Below are positions 24,313 to 32,731 of a stretch of 54,711 nt of DNA, piece by piece. The notes beneath the pieces were generated by a model. That model was not told where the DNA came from. It was given only the letters and a program-made list of their open reading frames with translations, and did not search any database. A program made the position numbers and the translations under genes. Numbering within the stretch: position 1 is the first letter of the stretch; every line of letters begins with the position of its first letter. The DNA is from Saccharofermentans sp. (GTDB lineage: Bacteria > Bacillota > Clostridia > Saccharofermentanales > Saccharofermentanaceae): NCBI GenBank assembly GCA_024684815.1, contig JAIKWL010000068.1, positions 1-54,711 on the forward strand, read 5' to 3'.

Positions 24313-27084
24313 ATGTCGATCCTCTCATTCCTTTACACATTCATAATCACTCCGTTAGAACTTCTTTTTGAAGTGATATTTACTGTTGCAAATAAGATCA
24401 TCGGCAACGCGGGTCTTGCGATAATCTTTCTGAGCCTTGCCGTCAATTTCCTTGTCCTTCCGCTCTATAAACGTGCTGATGAACTGCAGGCTGAAGAACG
24501 AGATATACAGGCAAAGATGGCTCCCCGCTTAAAGCACATAAAGAGCACTTTTAAAGGTGACGAGCGTTTCCTGATGCTCCAGGAGTATTACCGCATCAAT
24601 CACTATAAACCGATATATGCACTTAAGAGTTCTGTATCGCTGTTACTGCAGATACCGTTCTTCATCGCCGCATATAATCTTTTGTCCGGAATGCAAAGCC
24701 TTCAGGGAATGCACTTCGGTTTTATCTCCGACTTAGGCAAAGAAGATGCAATGTTCATGATCGGGAGTTTCCCCGTAAATGTCCTTCCTATACTGATGAC
24801 CCTGATCAATATCGTTTCAGGGATCATATATACAAAAGGTCATCCTTTGAGGGCAAAGATACAGGTCTACGGACTTGCGGCCATATTCCTCGTTCTGCTC
24901 TATCATTCACCTGCCGGTCTTGTTTTCTACTGGCTTTTGAATAATGTCTTCTCGCTAGTAAAGAATATCTTCTATAAGCTTAAGAACCCCAAAAAAGTGT
25001 TAAGTGTCGTGCTTGCGGTTTCAGGCGCTGCGGTTCTTATACTGACACTTATAAGGCCTGACCTCAACTTAAGGCAGAAGATCCTTCTTGCAGCAGGTGC
25101 AGTATTGCTTGCCCTCCCTCTTGTTTTCGAAATGACCGGAACCAGATCGGCACAAAAGCCTGTGGCAAAGGCAACTTCCAAAGACAGGCTGTTCTTCCTG
25201 GGAGGAGCCGTGCTCATGGCTTTCATAACGGGACTTCTTATTCCTTCGGCTATCGTCAATGCTTCGCCTGCTGAATTTATTGACGTTATGCACCCTTATA
25301 ATCCTGTGCTTTATATCATCAATTCAATGCTTTTGGCATTCGGCAGCTGGGTATTGTGGGGCGGTGTTTTCTACTTCTTCATGAACGATAAGATCAAATC
25401 CTTATTCTGTAAGGGAATATGGATGATCTGCGGCATATCCGTCACGGATCACCTTCTGTTCGGCACTAAGCTCGGCAATCTGTCATCGACTCTTCAGTAT
25501 GATCTGACACCTTCGTTCTCGCTGCCCGAATACATTATCAATATCATCGCGGTCATAGTTGTAGCCGCAGTCTTCTATATTGCATACAAACTGATCCCGA
25601 AGATATCCGGAACTGTTCTTATCGTCGGGCTCCTGACTGTCATGGGTATCGGAGCATATAACTCCGCACAGGTATGGCGCACATATCTCTGGTATCAGAG
25701 CAGTACAAATCCTTCGTCAGAGATGCCTGTTATCCCCTTGAGCAGGAACGGCAAAAATGTGGTCGTGCTGATGCTCGACCGAGCCATGGGAACACAGACG
25801 CCTTATATCTTTAACGAAAAGCCTGAATTACTGGAACAGTTCGACGGCTTTACTTACTATCCGAACACCATATCTTACGGTTCTTATACCAATTTCGGCG
25901 CACCTGTCCTTTACGGCGGTTATGAATACACACCGGTCGAAATGAATGCAAGATCTGATGAGAAACTTGAAGATAAACATAATGAAGCTCTTAAGGTCAT
26001 GCCTGTCCTCTTCGGAGAGAACGGATATACGGTAACCATCTGCGACCCTTCCTATGCCGGATATAAGACGATCCCTGACCTGTCTGTATTTGACGATCAT
26101 CCGGAATTTAACTGCTATAACACCATGGGCAGATTCAACTACTTTGATGATGATTCCAACAGCGAAACTTCATTAAAGCTTTCTTCGCGCACAAATGAGA
26201 TCCGCAACCGCAACTTCTTCTGTTATTCGCTTATGAGGATCTCTCCAGTCCTTCTGCAGGAAACGATATATGACGGCGGCCTTTACAACGAGTCGAATGC
26301 TTCTGAGAACGTTGACGGAATTAATATATCCGTCGTTCAGGATATAGACGGCATCTCGAAGAGTACAGGTTACCGCAAGTTCTTCCTTGAATCATATACC
26401 GTGCTCACAAAACTTAGTGACATCACTTCCATTCTCGACAATGATGATAATACATTCCTTATGATGTCCAACGATACGACCCACTCGCCCTGTCTGTTGC
26501 AGGAGCCGGACTACGTTCCCGCGATGAATGTCGACAATACTCAATATGATACTGATATGGTCTCAAGGTTTACGATCGACGGAGTTACGATGCAGATGAC
26601 GACCGAAGATCAGGTGACCCACTATCAGGTAAATATGGCAGCTTATATCAAGCTCGGCGAATGGTTCGATTATTTGCGCGAAAACGGTGTCTACGACAAC
26701 ACCAGGATAATTCTGGTCGCCGATCACGGACGTGACCTCGGCCAGTTTAACGTAATGTGCAATAATGAGGATATGGAATTCTTTATGCCGCTTCTGATGG
26801 TCAAGGATTTCGGTTCCTCCGGATTTACTGTATCCGAAGAATTCATGACGAACGGAGATACACCTTCACTTGCAGCATCAGGCCTGATCAACGATCCTTT
26901 GAATCCCTTCACCGGAAAACCGCTGGATTCAAATACCAAGACCGGTCCGCAGCAGGTTCTCTTATCCAACAAGATCGATGTGGACGAGAACAACGGATAC
27001 AGGTTCCTTCCCGGTTCATGGTTCGCATTTGAAGGCGAAGATCCGCATGATCCGGCAAACTGGACTTACATTGGTGAAGGGTAA
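24313..27084 (+). CDS. YidC/Oxa1-like domain fused to LtaS/sulfatase-type domain, copy A
   Basis: 923 residues. About 1-240 follow the YidC/Oxa1 fold: AGLAIIFLSLAVNFLVLPLY, a charged cytoplasmic loop, VSLLLQIPFFIAAYNLLSG, and SPAGLVFYWLLNNVFSLV. The Arg that lines the insertase groove (the R in IVRxxxxPL) is Asn45. About 230-480 hold six or so further membrane helices. About 480-923 form an outer alkaline-phosphatase-superfamily domain like LtaS: VVVLMLDRAMG with metal ligand Asp489, YTNFGAPVLYGG with probable nucleophile Thr526, THSPC with His724, and VADHGRD with Asp804-His805. LtaS moves glycerol-phosphate from phosphatidylglycerol onto a polymer; here the partner gene suggests a related phospho-polymer reaction. 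I know no described family with this architecture. Confidence 0.8.
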   Translation: MSILSFLYTFIITPLELLFEVIFTVANKIIGNAGLAIIFLSLAVNFLVLPLYKRADELQAEERDIQAKMAPRLKHIKSTFKGDERFLMLQEYYRINHYKPIYALKSSVSLLLQIPFFIAAYNLLSGMQSLQGMHFGFISDLGKEDAMFMIGSFPVNVLPILMTLINIVSGIIYTKGHPLRAKIQVYGLAAIFLVLLYHSPAGLVFYWLLNNVFSLVKNIFYKLKNPKKVLSVVLAVSGAAVLILTLIRPDLNLRQKILLAAGAVLLALPLVFEMTGTRSAQKPVAKATSKDRLFFLGGAVLMAFITGLLIPSAIVNASPAEFIDVMHPYNPVLYIINSMLLAFGSWVLWGGVFYFFMNDKIKSLFCKGIWMICGISVTDHLLFGTKLGNLSSTLQYDLTPSFSLPEYIINIIAVIVVAAVFYIAYKLIPKISGTVLIVGLLTVMGIGAYNSAQVWRTYLWYQSSTNPSSEMPVIPLSRNGKNVVVLMLDRAMGTQTPYIFNEKPELLEQFDGFTYYPNTISYGSYTNFGAPVLYGGYEYTPVEMNARSDEKLEDKHNEALKVMPVLFGENGYTVTICDPSYAGYKTIPDLSVFDDHPEFNCYNTMGRFNYFDDDSNSETSLKLSSRTNEIRNRNFFCYSLMRISPVLLQETIYDGGLYNESNASENVDGINISVVQDIDGISKSTGYRKFFLESYTVLTKLSDITSILDNDDNTFLMMSNDTTHSPCLLQEPDYVPAMNVDNTQYDTDMVSRFTIDGVTMQMTTEDQVTHYQVNMAAYIKLGEWFDYLRENGVYDNTRIILVADHGRDLGQFNVMCNNEDMEFFMPLLMVKDFGSSGFTVSEEFMTNGDTPSLAASGLINDPLNPFTGKPLDSNTKTGPQQVLLSNKIDVDENNGYRFLPGSWFAFEGEDPHDPANWTYIGEG

Positions 27085-27123
27085 AGGAAAGCACAACCAG
27101 AATCTATTACGGGGAAATAACAG

Positions 27124-28440
27124 GTGGAAATTACTAAGTTGTTATACATAGATCCCGGAACGGGAGGAATGCTGTTTACCGTACTGTTCGGTATCTTTGG
27201 CGTGCTTGCCTTTTCTTTGCGCAGCCTTTTCATGAAATTGAAGTATTCCTCGGCAGGCAAACAGAATGCCAGGATCAGCAGCACCAAGATCCCGGTCGTT
27301 ATCTTTAATGAGCACAAGAGATATTGGAACATCTTTGAACCCATTATGGATGAGCTCGACAAAAATGATATCCCGATAACCTATATGACCTGTTCTGAGG
27401 ATGATCCGGCATTTAAACGGAAATTTAAAAACATAAACTGTGAATACATCGGAGAAGGCAACAAAGCTTTTTCCAGATTAAATCTCCTGAACGCTAATGT
27501 TGTTTTCGCGACCACGCCGAGCCTCGACGTTTTCCAGTGGAAGAGATCGAAGTATGTAGACTGCTATATCCACATCATGCACGCGGCAAAGGATCTCACT
27601 ATGTACAGAATGTACGGCACTGATCATTACGATGCTTTCATACTCGGCGGTGAATATCAGGAAAAACAGGCACGCCAGATGGAAGAGATGCGCGGCATCA
27701 AGCCCAGAGATATCGCGCTCTGCGGGGTTCCGTATTTGGATGTGATGAAGAAAAGAGTTGAAGATGCCGGCGAGGTGCCGCCCCATGACAGGACTGTTCT
27801 TCTGGCACCTTCCTGGGGAGAAAGCGGAATACTGACCAGATTCGGAGACAGACTGATAGATGCACTGATCTCAACAGGATACACAATAATAGTAAGACCT
27901 CATCCTCAGTCATTCGCCTCCGAGAAGGATATGCTCGAAAAGCTCATGGCTAAATACAATGATCCTTCAAAGGTTGAATGGAACAGAGATACAGACAACT
28001 TTGAAGTGCTCAGAAGATCCGATGTGCTGATATCGGATTATTCCGCCGTAATGTTTGAATTCGCCATGGTATTCAATAAACCCGTTATCTACACGGACAC
28101 TAAGTTTGATATCAGACCATATGACGCAGACTGGATCGATGAAGTGCCCTGGACATTCAGGATCCTTCCTGATCTCGGAATAGAACTTAATGAATCCAAC
28201 GTAAATGATATCAGGAATGTCATCGACAGATGTATTGAAGATCCTTCCTTTACAACAGGCAGAGAAAAAGCCCGCCGTGACACATGGGTGCACATAGGCG
28301 AGAGCGCCAAAAGATCTTCCGATTTTATAATCAAAAAGTACCATGATACGGTTTCAGACAACATCTCGGAAGAGCAAAAGACAGACACGGATAACAGAAA
28401 AAACAATAAGAGAATTCGTTTGGCAAACAGCAGAGGTTGA
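27124..28440 (+). CDS. CDP-glycerol glycerophosphotransferase-like enzyme, copy B
   Basis: 438 residues, start GTG with GGGG upstream. It is a clear tandem paralogue of the 22985 product: the same YIDPGTGGMLFTVLFGIFGV anchor, the core segments YRMYGTDHYDAFILGGEYQ, LLAPSWGESG, IIVRPHPQS and LISDYSAVMFEFAMVF, and the same DIRPYDADWIDEVPWTFRIL block. Catalytic histidines are kept. The tail differs from copy A. It starts 39 bases after the copy A fusion gene, with no terminator visible between, so both units are probably one operon. Confidence 0.82.
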   Translation: MEITKLLYIDPGTGGMLFTVLFGIFGVLAFSLRSLFMKLKYSSAGKQNARISSTKIPVVIFNEHKRYWNIFEPIMDELDKNDIPITYMTCSEDDPAFKRKFKNINCEYIGEGNKAFSRLNLLNANVVFATTPSLDVFQWKRSKYVDCYIHIMHAAKDLTMYRMYGTDHYDAFILGGEYQEKQARQMEEMRGIKPRDIALCGVPYLDVMKKRVEDAGEVPPHDRTVLLAPSWGESGILTRFGDRLIDALISTGYTIIVRPHPQSFASEKDMLEKLMAKYNDPSKVEWNRDTDNFEVLRRSDVLISDYSAVMFEFAMVFNKPVIYTDTKFDIRPYDADWIDEVPWTFRILPDLGIELNESNVNDIRNVIDRCIEDPSFTTGREKARRDTWVHIGESAKRSSDFIIKKYHDTVSDNISEEQKTDTDNRKNNKRIRLANSRG

Positions 28441-28446
28441 CCGGGA

Positions 28447-31215
28447 ATGACTTTTTTATCAGGACTTTACACTTTAATAATCTCGCCTCTGGTACTTCTC
28501 TTTGAAGTCATATTTACCATTGCCGACAGACTTATCGGAAATGCGGGATTATCCATCATCGTCTTAAGTCTTGCAGTTAATTTTCTGGTCCTCCCTCTGT
28601 ATAAACGTGCTGATGAACTTCAGGCCGAAGAACGCGATATCCAGGCAAAGATGGCCTACAGGATCAAAAGGACCAAGCAGACATTCAAAGGCGACGAGCG
28701 CTTCTTCATGCTCCAGGAGTATTACCGCATCAATAACTATAAACCGGTATATGCTCTTAAGAGTTCTGTCTCTCTCCTTCTTCAGATACCGTTCTTCATT
28801 GCCGCATACAGGCTCCTTTCAGGCATGCAGAGCCTTCAGGGCGTACAGTTTGGTCTTATCCGCGACCTCGGAAAAGAAGATGCGGCATTCATGATCGGTA
28901 ACTTCCCGGTTAATATCCTTCCGGTACTCATGACGCTCATCAACATAATTTCAGGCATAATCTACACGAAAGGACATCCCCTTAAATCAAAGATACAGGT
29001 CTACGGTCTTGCCGTGGTCTTCCTCGTACTGCTCTACCATTCACCTTCCGGACTCGTTTTCTACTGGCTGCTGAACAACGTGTTCTCTCTGGTAAAAAAT
29101 ATCTTCTATAAACTTAAGGACCCTAAAAAAGCACTTGGCATCATCCTTGCCGCTGCCGGTGCTGTAATACTGGTCATCACGATAATCAGGCCTGATCTCG
29201 GTATAAGACAGAAAGTCCTTCTCGGGCTGTTCTGCATCCTGCTTGCACTCCCGCTGGTATCCGTTCTTATCAAGAATAAAGCAAAACCGGTATCAGATAC
29301 TGTACCCGGGAAAGCAGATAAGACACTGTTCTTTTCCGGAGCATTTCTTATGGCTTTGGTTACGGGACTGTTCATACCATCTGTCATAATAAACGCTTCC
29401 ACAGAGGAATTCATAAATGTAATCGATCCTTCCTCACCCCTCATCTATATCGCCCGTTCCCTGCTCTTATCTTTGGGGAGCTGGGTGCTTTGGGGCGGTG
29501 TCTTTTTCGCTTTTTCGAAAGGCAGGACCAGACAGATATTCAGCATGGCAATGCCTGTGATCTGCGGGATCGCGATAATCGATTATATGCTGTTCGGGAC
29601 AGATCTCGGAAATCTTTCATCGGTACTTCAGTATGACACTCAGCCGGCATTCAGCGTATATGATCATCTGTTCAATCTGCTGGCAGTCGCTTTAATTGCA
29701 CTCATCTGCATATTCCTTTATTTGAAAGTCCGCCAGGCAACAAAGATCCTGATCCTGGCAGGTATATTGTCAATAACGGGAATAGGCATATATAACGTTT
29801 CGAAGATAAACTATACATATTCATGGTACGAGAACACAAATGATGTTACTGATGAGATGCTGAATATTCCGCTGAACAGAAACGGCAGGAATGTTATAGT
29901 CCTTTTTCTCGACCGTGCCCTGGGAACGCAGGTGCCATATATCTTCAATGAAAAACCTGAGTTATTGGAAAAATACGAAGGCTTTACTTACTATCCGAAC
30001 ACCATTTCATACGGGCCAAAGACCAATTTTGCATCCCCTGCTTTGTACGGAGGTTATGAATATACTCCCGGCAGGATAAACGAAAGGTCAGACGAAAGCC
30101 TGACAGAAAAGCAAAATGAAGCATTGAAAGTCATGCCCGTGATCTTCGGGAATAACGGATTCGACGTAACCGTCTGCAACCCTAAATATGCAGGTTATAA
30201 ATGGATTCCGGATCTTTCAATTTATGATGACTATCCTGACTTCCACTGCTATAACACCAACGGACAGTTCGGCTTCACATTCGACGGTGCCGGCACTATG
30301 TCATCGCTGGAGATATACGGGAAGATAGATGAGATACGTTACCGCAATTTCTTCTGCTTCTCCCTTATGAAGATATCGCCTCTGCTCCTTCAGGAAACTC
30401 TCTATGACGGCGGTATGTACAACAGAGCTGCTTCCGCATCAGCTTCCCCTGAAACATCTGTGCTGACACAGACCTTTGACGGTGTCTCCAAAAGCACCGG
30501 TTACAACATTTTATTCATTGAGTCTTATCCTGTCCTCACAAGTCTTTCTGATGTCACGACGATCAGCGACAGCTCGGAAGACACATTCCTCATGATGTCC
30601 AACGATACTCCTCATTCCCCGTGCATACTTCAGGAACCTGACTATGTTCCTGCAATGAACGTTGATAACACAGCTTTCGACACCGATATGGTCTCAAGAT
30701 ATACGGTTGACGGGAAAACAATGAAAATGGAAAGTGTTGCGCAGGTAGCCCATTATCATGTAAATATGGCAACATTCCTGAAACTTGGTGAATGGTTCGA
30801 TTATCTGCGCGAGAACGGAGTCTACGACAACACCAGGATAATCCTTGTCGCCGATCACGGAAGAGACCTTGGCCAGTTCGATATATACTGCAATGGCCAG
30901 AACATGGAGTGTTTCCTGCCGCTTCTGATGGTAAAGGATTTCGATTCGACAGGATTTGCCGTATCAGATGATTTTATGACCAACGGGGACGTTCCCTTGC
31001 TGGCAACTGCAGGACTTATCGATGATCCGGTAAACCCGTTTACGGGCAATCCCATCACCGACAGCGCGAAAACAGGTCCTCAGACTGTCTATTATTCACC
31101 GGGATCCACAGCACAGGATAACGACAGGAACACGTTTCTGCCCGGTTCATGGTTCGTATTTGAGGGCGAAGATCCGCATGATCCCTCTAACTGGAAATAT
31201 GTCGGCGAAGGGTAA
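28447..31215 (+). CDS. YidC/Oxa1-like domain fused to LtaS/sulfatase-type domain, copy B
   Basis: 922 residues, same architecture and almost the same length as copy A. LYKRADELQAEERDIQAKMA is identical in both. The groove position is again Asn45. Metal and catalytic candidates are kept at matching positions: Asp489 (LFLDRALG), Thr526 (KTNFASPALYGG), His723 (PHSPC), Asp803-His804 (ADHGRD). Divergence is concentrated in the membrane region at about 240-480 and in surface loops around 590-690, as expected if the copies act on different polymers or partners. The last residues WFVFEGEDPHDPSNWKYVGEG mirror copy A. Confidence 0.8.
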   Translation: MTFLSGLYTLIISPLVLLFEVIFTIADRLIGNAGLSIIVLSLAVNFLVLPLYKRADELQAEERDIQAKMAYRIKRTKQTFKGDERFFMLQEYYRINNYKPVYALKSSVSLLLQIPFFIAAYRLLSGMQSLQGVQFGLIRDLGKEDAAFMIGNFPVNILPVLMTLINIISGIIYTKGHPLKSKIQVYGLAVVFLVLLYHSPSGLVFYWLLNNVFSLVKNIFYKLKDPKKALGIILAAAGAVILVITIIRPDLGIRQKVLLGLFCILLALPLVSVLIKNKAKPVSDTVPGKADKTLFFSGAFLMALVTGLFIPSVIINASTEEFINVIDPSSPLIYIARSLLLSLGSWVLWGGVFFAFSKGRTRQIFSMAMPVICGIAIIDYMLFGTDLGNLSSVLQYDTQPAFSVYDHLFNLLAVALIALICIFLYLKVRQATKILILAGILSITGIGIYNVSKINYTYSWYENTNDVTDEMLNIPLNRNGRNVIVLFLDRALGTQVPYIFNEKPELLEKYEGFTYYPNTISYGPKTNFASPALYGGYEYTPGRINERSDESLTEKQNEALKVMPVIFGNNGFDVTVCNPKYAGYKWIPDLSIYDDYPDFHCYNTNGQFGFTFDGAGTMSSLEIYGKIDEIRYRNFFCFSLMKISPLLLQETLYDGGMYNRAASASASPETSVLTQTFDGVSKSTGYNILFIESYPVLTSLSDVTTISDSSEDTFLMMSNDTPHSPCILQEPDYVPAMNVDNTAFDTDMVSRYTVDGKTMKMESVAQVAHYHVNMATFLKLGEWFDYLRENGVYDNTRIILVADHGRDLGQFDIYCNGQNMECFLPLLMVKDFDSTGFAVSDDFMTNGDVPLLATAGLIDDPVNPFTGNPITDSAKTGPQTVYYSPGSTAQDNDRNTFLPGSWFVFEGEDPHDPSNWKYVGEG

Positions 31216-31257
31216 CTAAAGTCACCCTTACGTAATAATTGCCTCTTAAATAGGGTG

Positions 31258-31263
31258 TATACT
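31258..31263 (+). promoter_or_regulatory. Candidate -10 box before the 31318 gene
   Basis: TATACT sits about 55 bases before the chosen start, outside any gene. An imperfect 22-base inverted repeat around the copy B stop (31208-31229) may partly end the preceding transcript. Confidence 0.4.
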
Positions 31264-31317
31264 ATAGAGATAATATCAACTGCTCTTGATTTATACATAC
31301 CTGGAGGGGATAGCAAG

Positions 31318-32703
31318 ATGTATATTGATTCAAATAGATCCCGTTACAAGAGGGCTGTGGGAGCACTGACTGCACTCTTGTGTCTTGTTCTGATACCCAT
31401 GATCAGTCTGGCTTCAGGATTCGGTTCATCCCGTGAAGTGGACATGACCGGATTTGCGACGGATCTCGCTTTTTATGCAGGAGCTTTCTCGACTGCAGTT
31501 ACAGCTTCAGTCAATCCTTCTGCCACAATGGCTGTTCTTGCTATTCTCGGGTCGATAGAAAATGCCGCAGTTTATTCTCCGGATTCCGCTTTCCTGACAA
31601 GCGTTGCTGATTTTCTGAACGGAGTACCCATTTTAAGAGAGATCGGCAAACTCCCGATAGCAAATCCCTATGCTGCCGTCTTTTTAAGTCTGGTGGCAGC
31701 TGCCCTGATAGTTCTACACTCATTTGCAGAGTCAAAAATGGTATCCGAGGCAACTATCGATAAACTCGATAAATATATCGGCTATATCTGTACAGTGGCA
31801 ATATCACTTTTGCCGTTCGTAACCACGGAAGCATTGGAAGCGGATCCGCCGGGAGTTAAAACCGGCGCTTTAATGATGCGCACTGCAGGATTGCTCGGAA
31901 AAGCTGATTTTGATGTCGGAACACCCGGGCTTCATACGTATCTTCTTGCAGGGATCACGGTAATAGCCATTACGATCTTTTATAACTGCATATATTCCTG
32001 CATGGATGACTGGGAAGTCATCGTTGCCGCCATACCGGTCAAGGGTACGAGTTTTATCTGGCAGATAATCAAGGGTATCCTTCACATTATTCTTGTTCTT
32101 CTCCAGATATTTGCTCCCGTCATCAGCCTGATCGTATCCATTCATCTGGCAATAGCAGGACTGTTCCTGTTCAGGATACTTAAGAGAAATGCTCAGTATT
32201 ACAAGGATGTATATGTTTTCACTGTGCTCCGCAGGATATTCAAACGCAACGATCCTATTCCCAGGATCGAAGATCACGTTCCCGGAAGACTTAAAAGGCT
32301 TTATCCGTCTATGGAGATCGCCATGTCTGTATATACCTTCCACGGTGTTGCACGGCTTCCGAAACGCTCCAGAGTTTGGCTCATCAAAGACGGTGATAAA
32401 GTCGATCTTGTTTACAAGCGTCTCATAAGAAAACCTTATATCATCTCCTGGACTGAGCTTTCAGAAAAACACGAAGGCAAACCTTTTTATCTTGAGCAAT
32501 GCGCAAGATTCTTAAAGATACGTACGGAAGACTGCAAACTCGAACTGGTCATGTCATCACGTTACAGAGCGGATATCCCTATGCTGTCTCAATTGCTGGA
32601 TCTTAAGGATTTCGCTCCGGTAAAACAGGAGATCAAAGAAAACAAAAAGCTAAACCGTAAACTCCGCCGCAAAAAGAACAAAACCGCGGCAGATACGGTC
32701 TGA
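31318..32703 (+). CDS. Polytopic membrane protein of unknown function
   Basis: The start at 31318 has GGAGGGG eight to ten bases upstream; the frame is open to 31255. The 461-residue product has a cleavable-looking N-terminal helix, then about six further membrane segments between residues 40 and 310 (for example AVFLSLVAAALIVLHSF, TYLLAGITVIAITIFYNCIY, IILVLLQIFAPVISLIVSIHLAIAGL) and a basic cytoplasmic C-terminal part (about 315-461) ending in a Lys-rich tail. The middle part looks like DUF4126-type membrane proteins, but I am not certain. It lies between the glycerophosphotransferase/fusion pairs and the LCP ligase, so a role in the same envelope pathway is plausible. Confidence 0.65.
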   Translation: MYIDSNRSRYKRAVGALTALLCLVLIPMISLASGFGSSREVDMTGFATDLAFYAGAFSTAVTASVNPSATMAVLAILGSIENAAVYSPDSAFLTSVADFLNGVPILREIGKLPIANPYAAVFLSLVAAALIVLHSFAESKMVSEATIDKLDKYIGYICTVAISLLPFVTTEALEADPPGVKTGALMMRTAGLLGKADFDVGTPGLHTYLLAGITVIAITIFYNCIYSCMDDWEVIVAAIPVKGTSFIWQIIKGILHIILVLLQIFAPVISLIVSIHLAIAGLFLFRILKRNAQYYKDVYVFTVLRRIFKRNDPIPRIEDHVPGRLKRLYPSMEIAMSVYTFHGVARLPKRSRVWLIKDGDKVDLVYKRLIRKPYIISWTELSEKHEGKPFYLEQCARFLKIRTEDCKLELVMSSRYRADIPMLSQLLDLKDFAPVKQEIKENKKLNRKLRRKKNKTAADTV

Positions 32704-32731
32704 AATAATACTTATGGAATAAGAAGGCATT

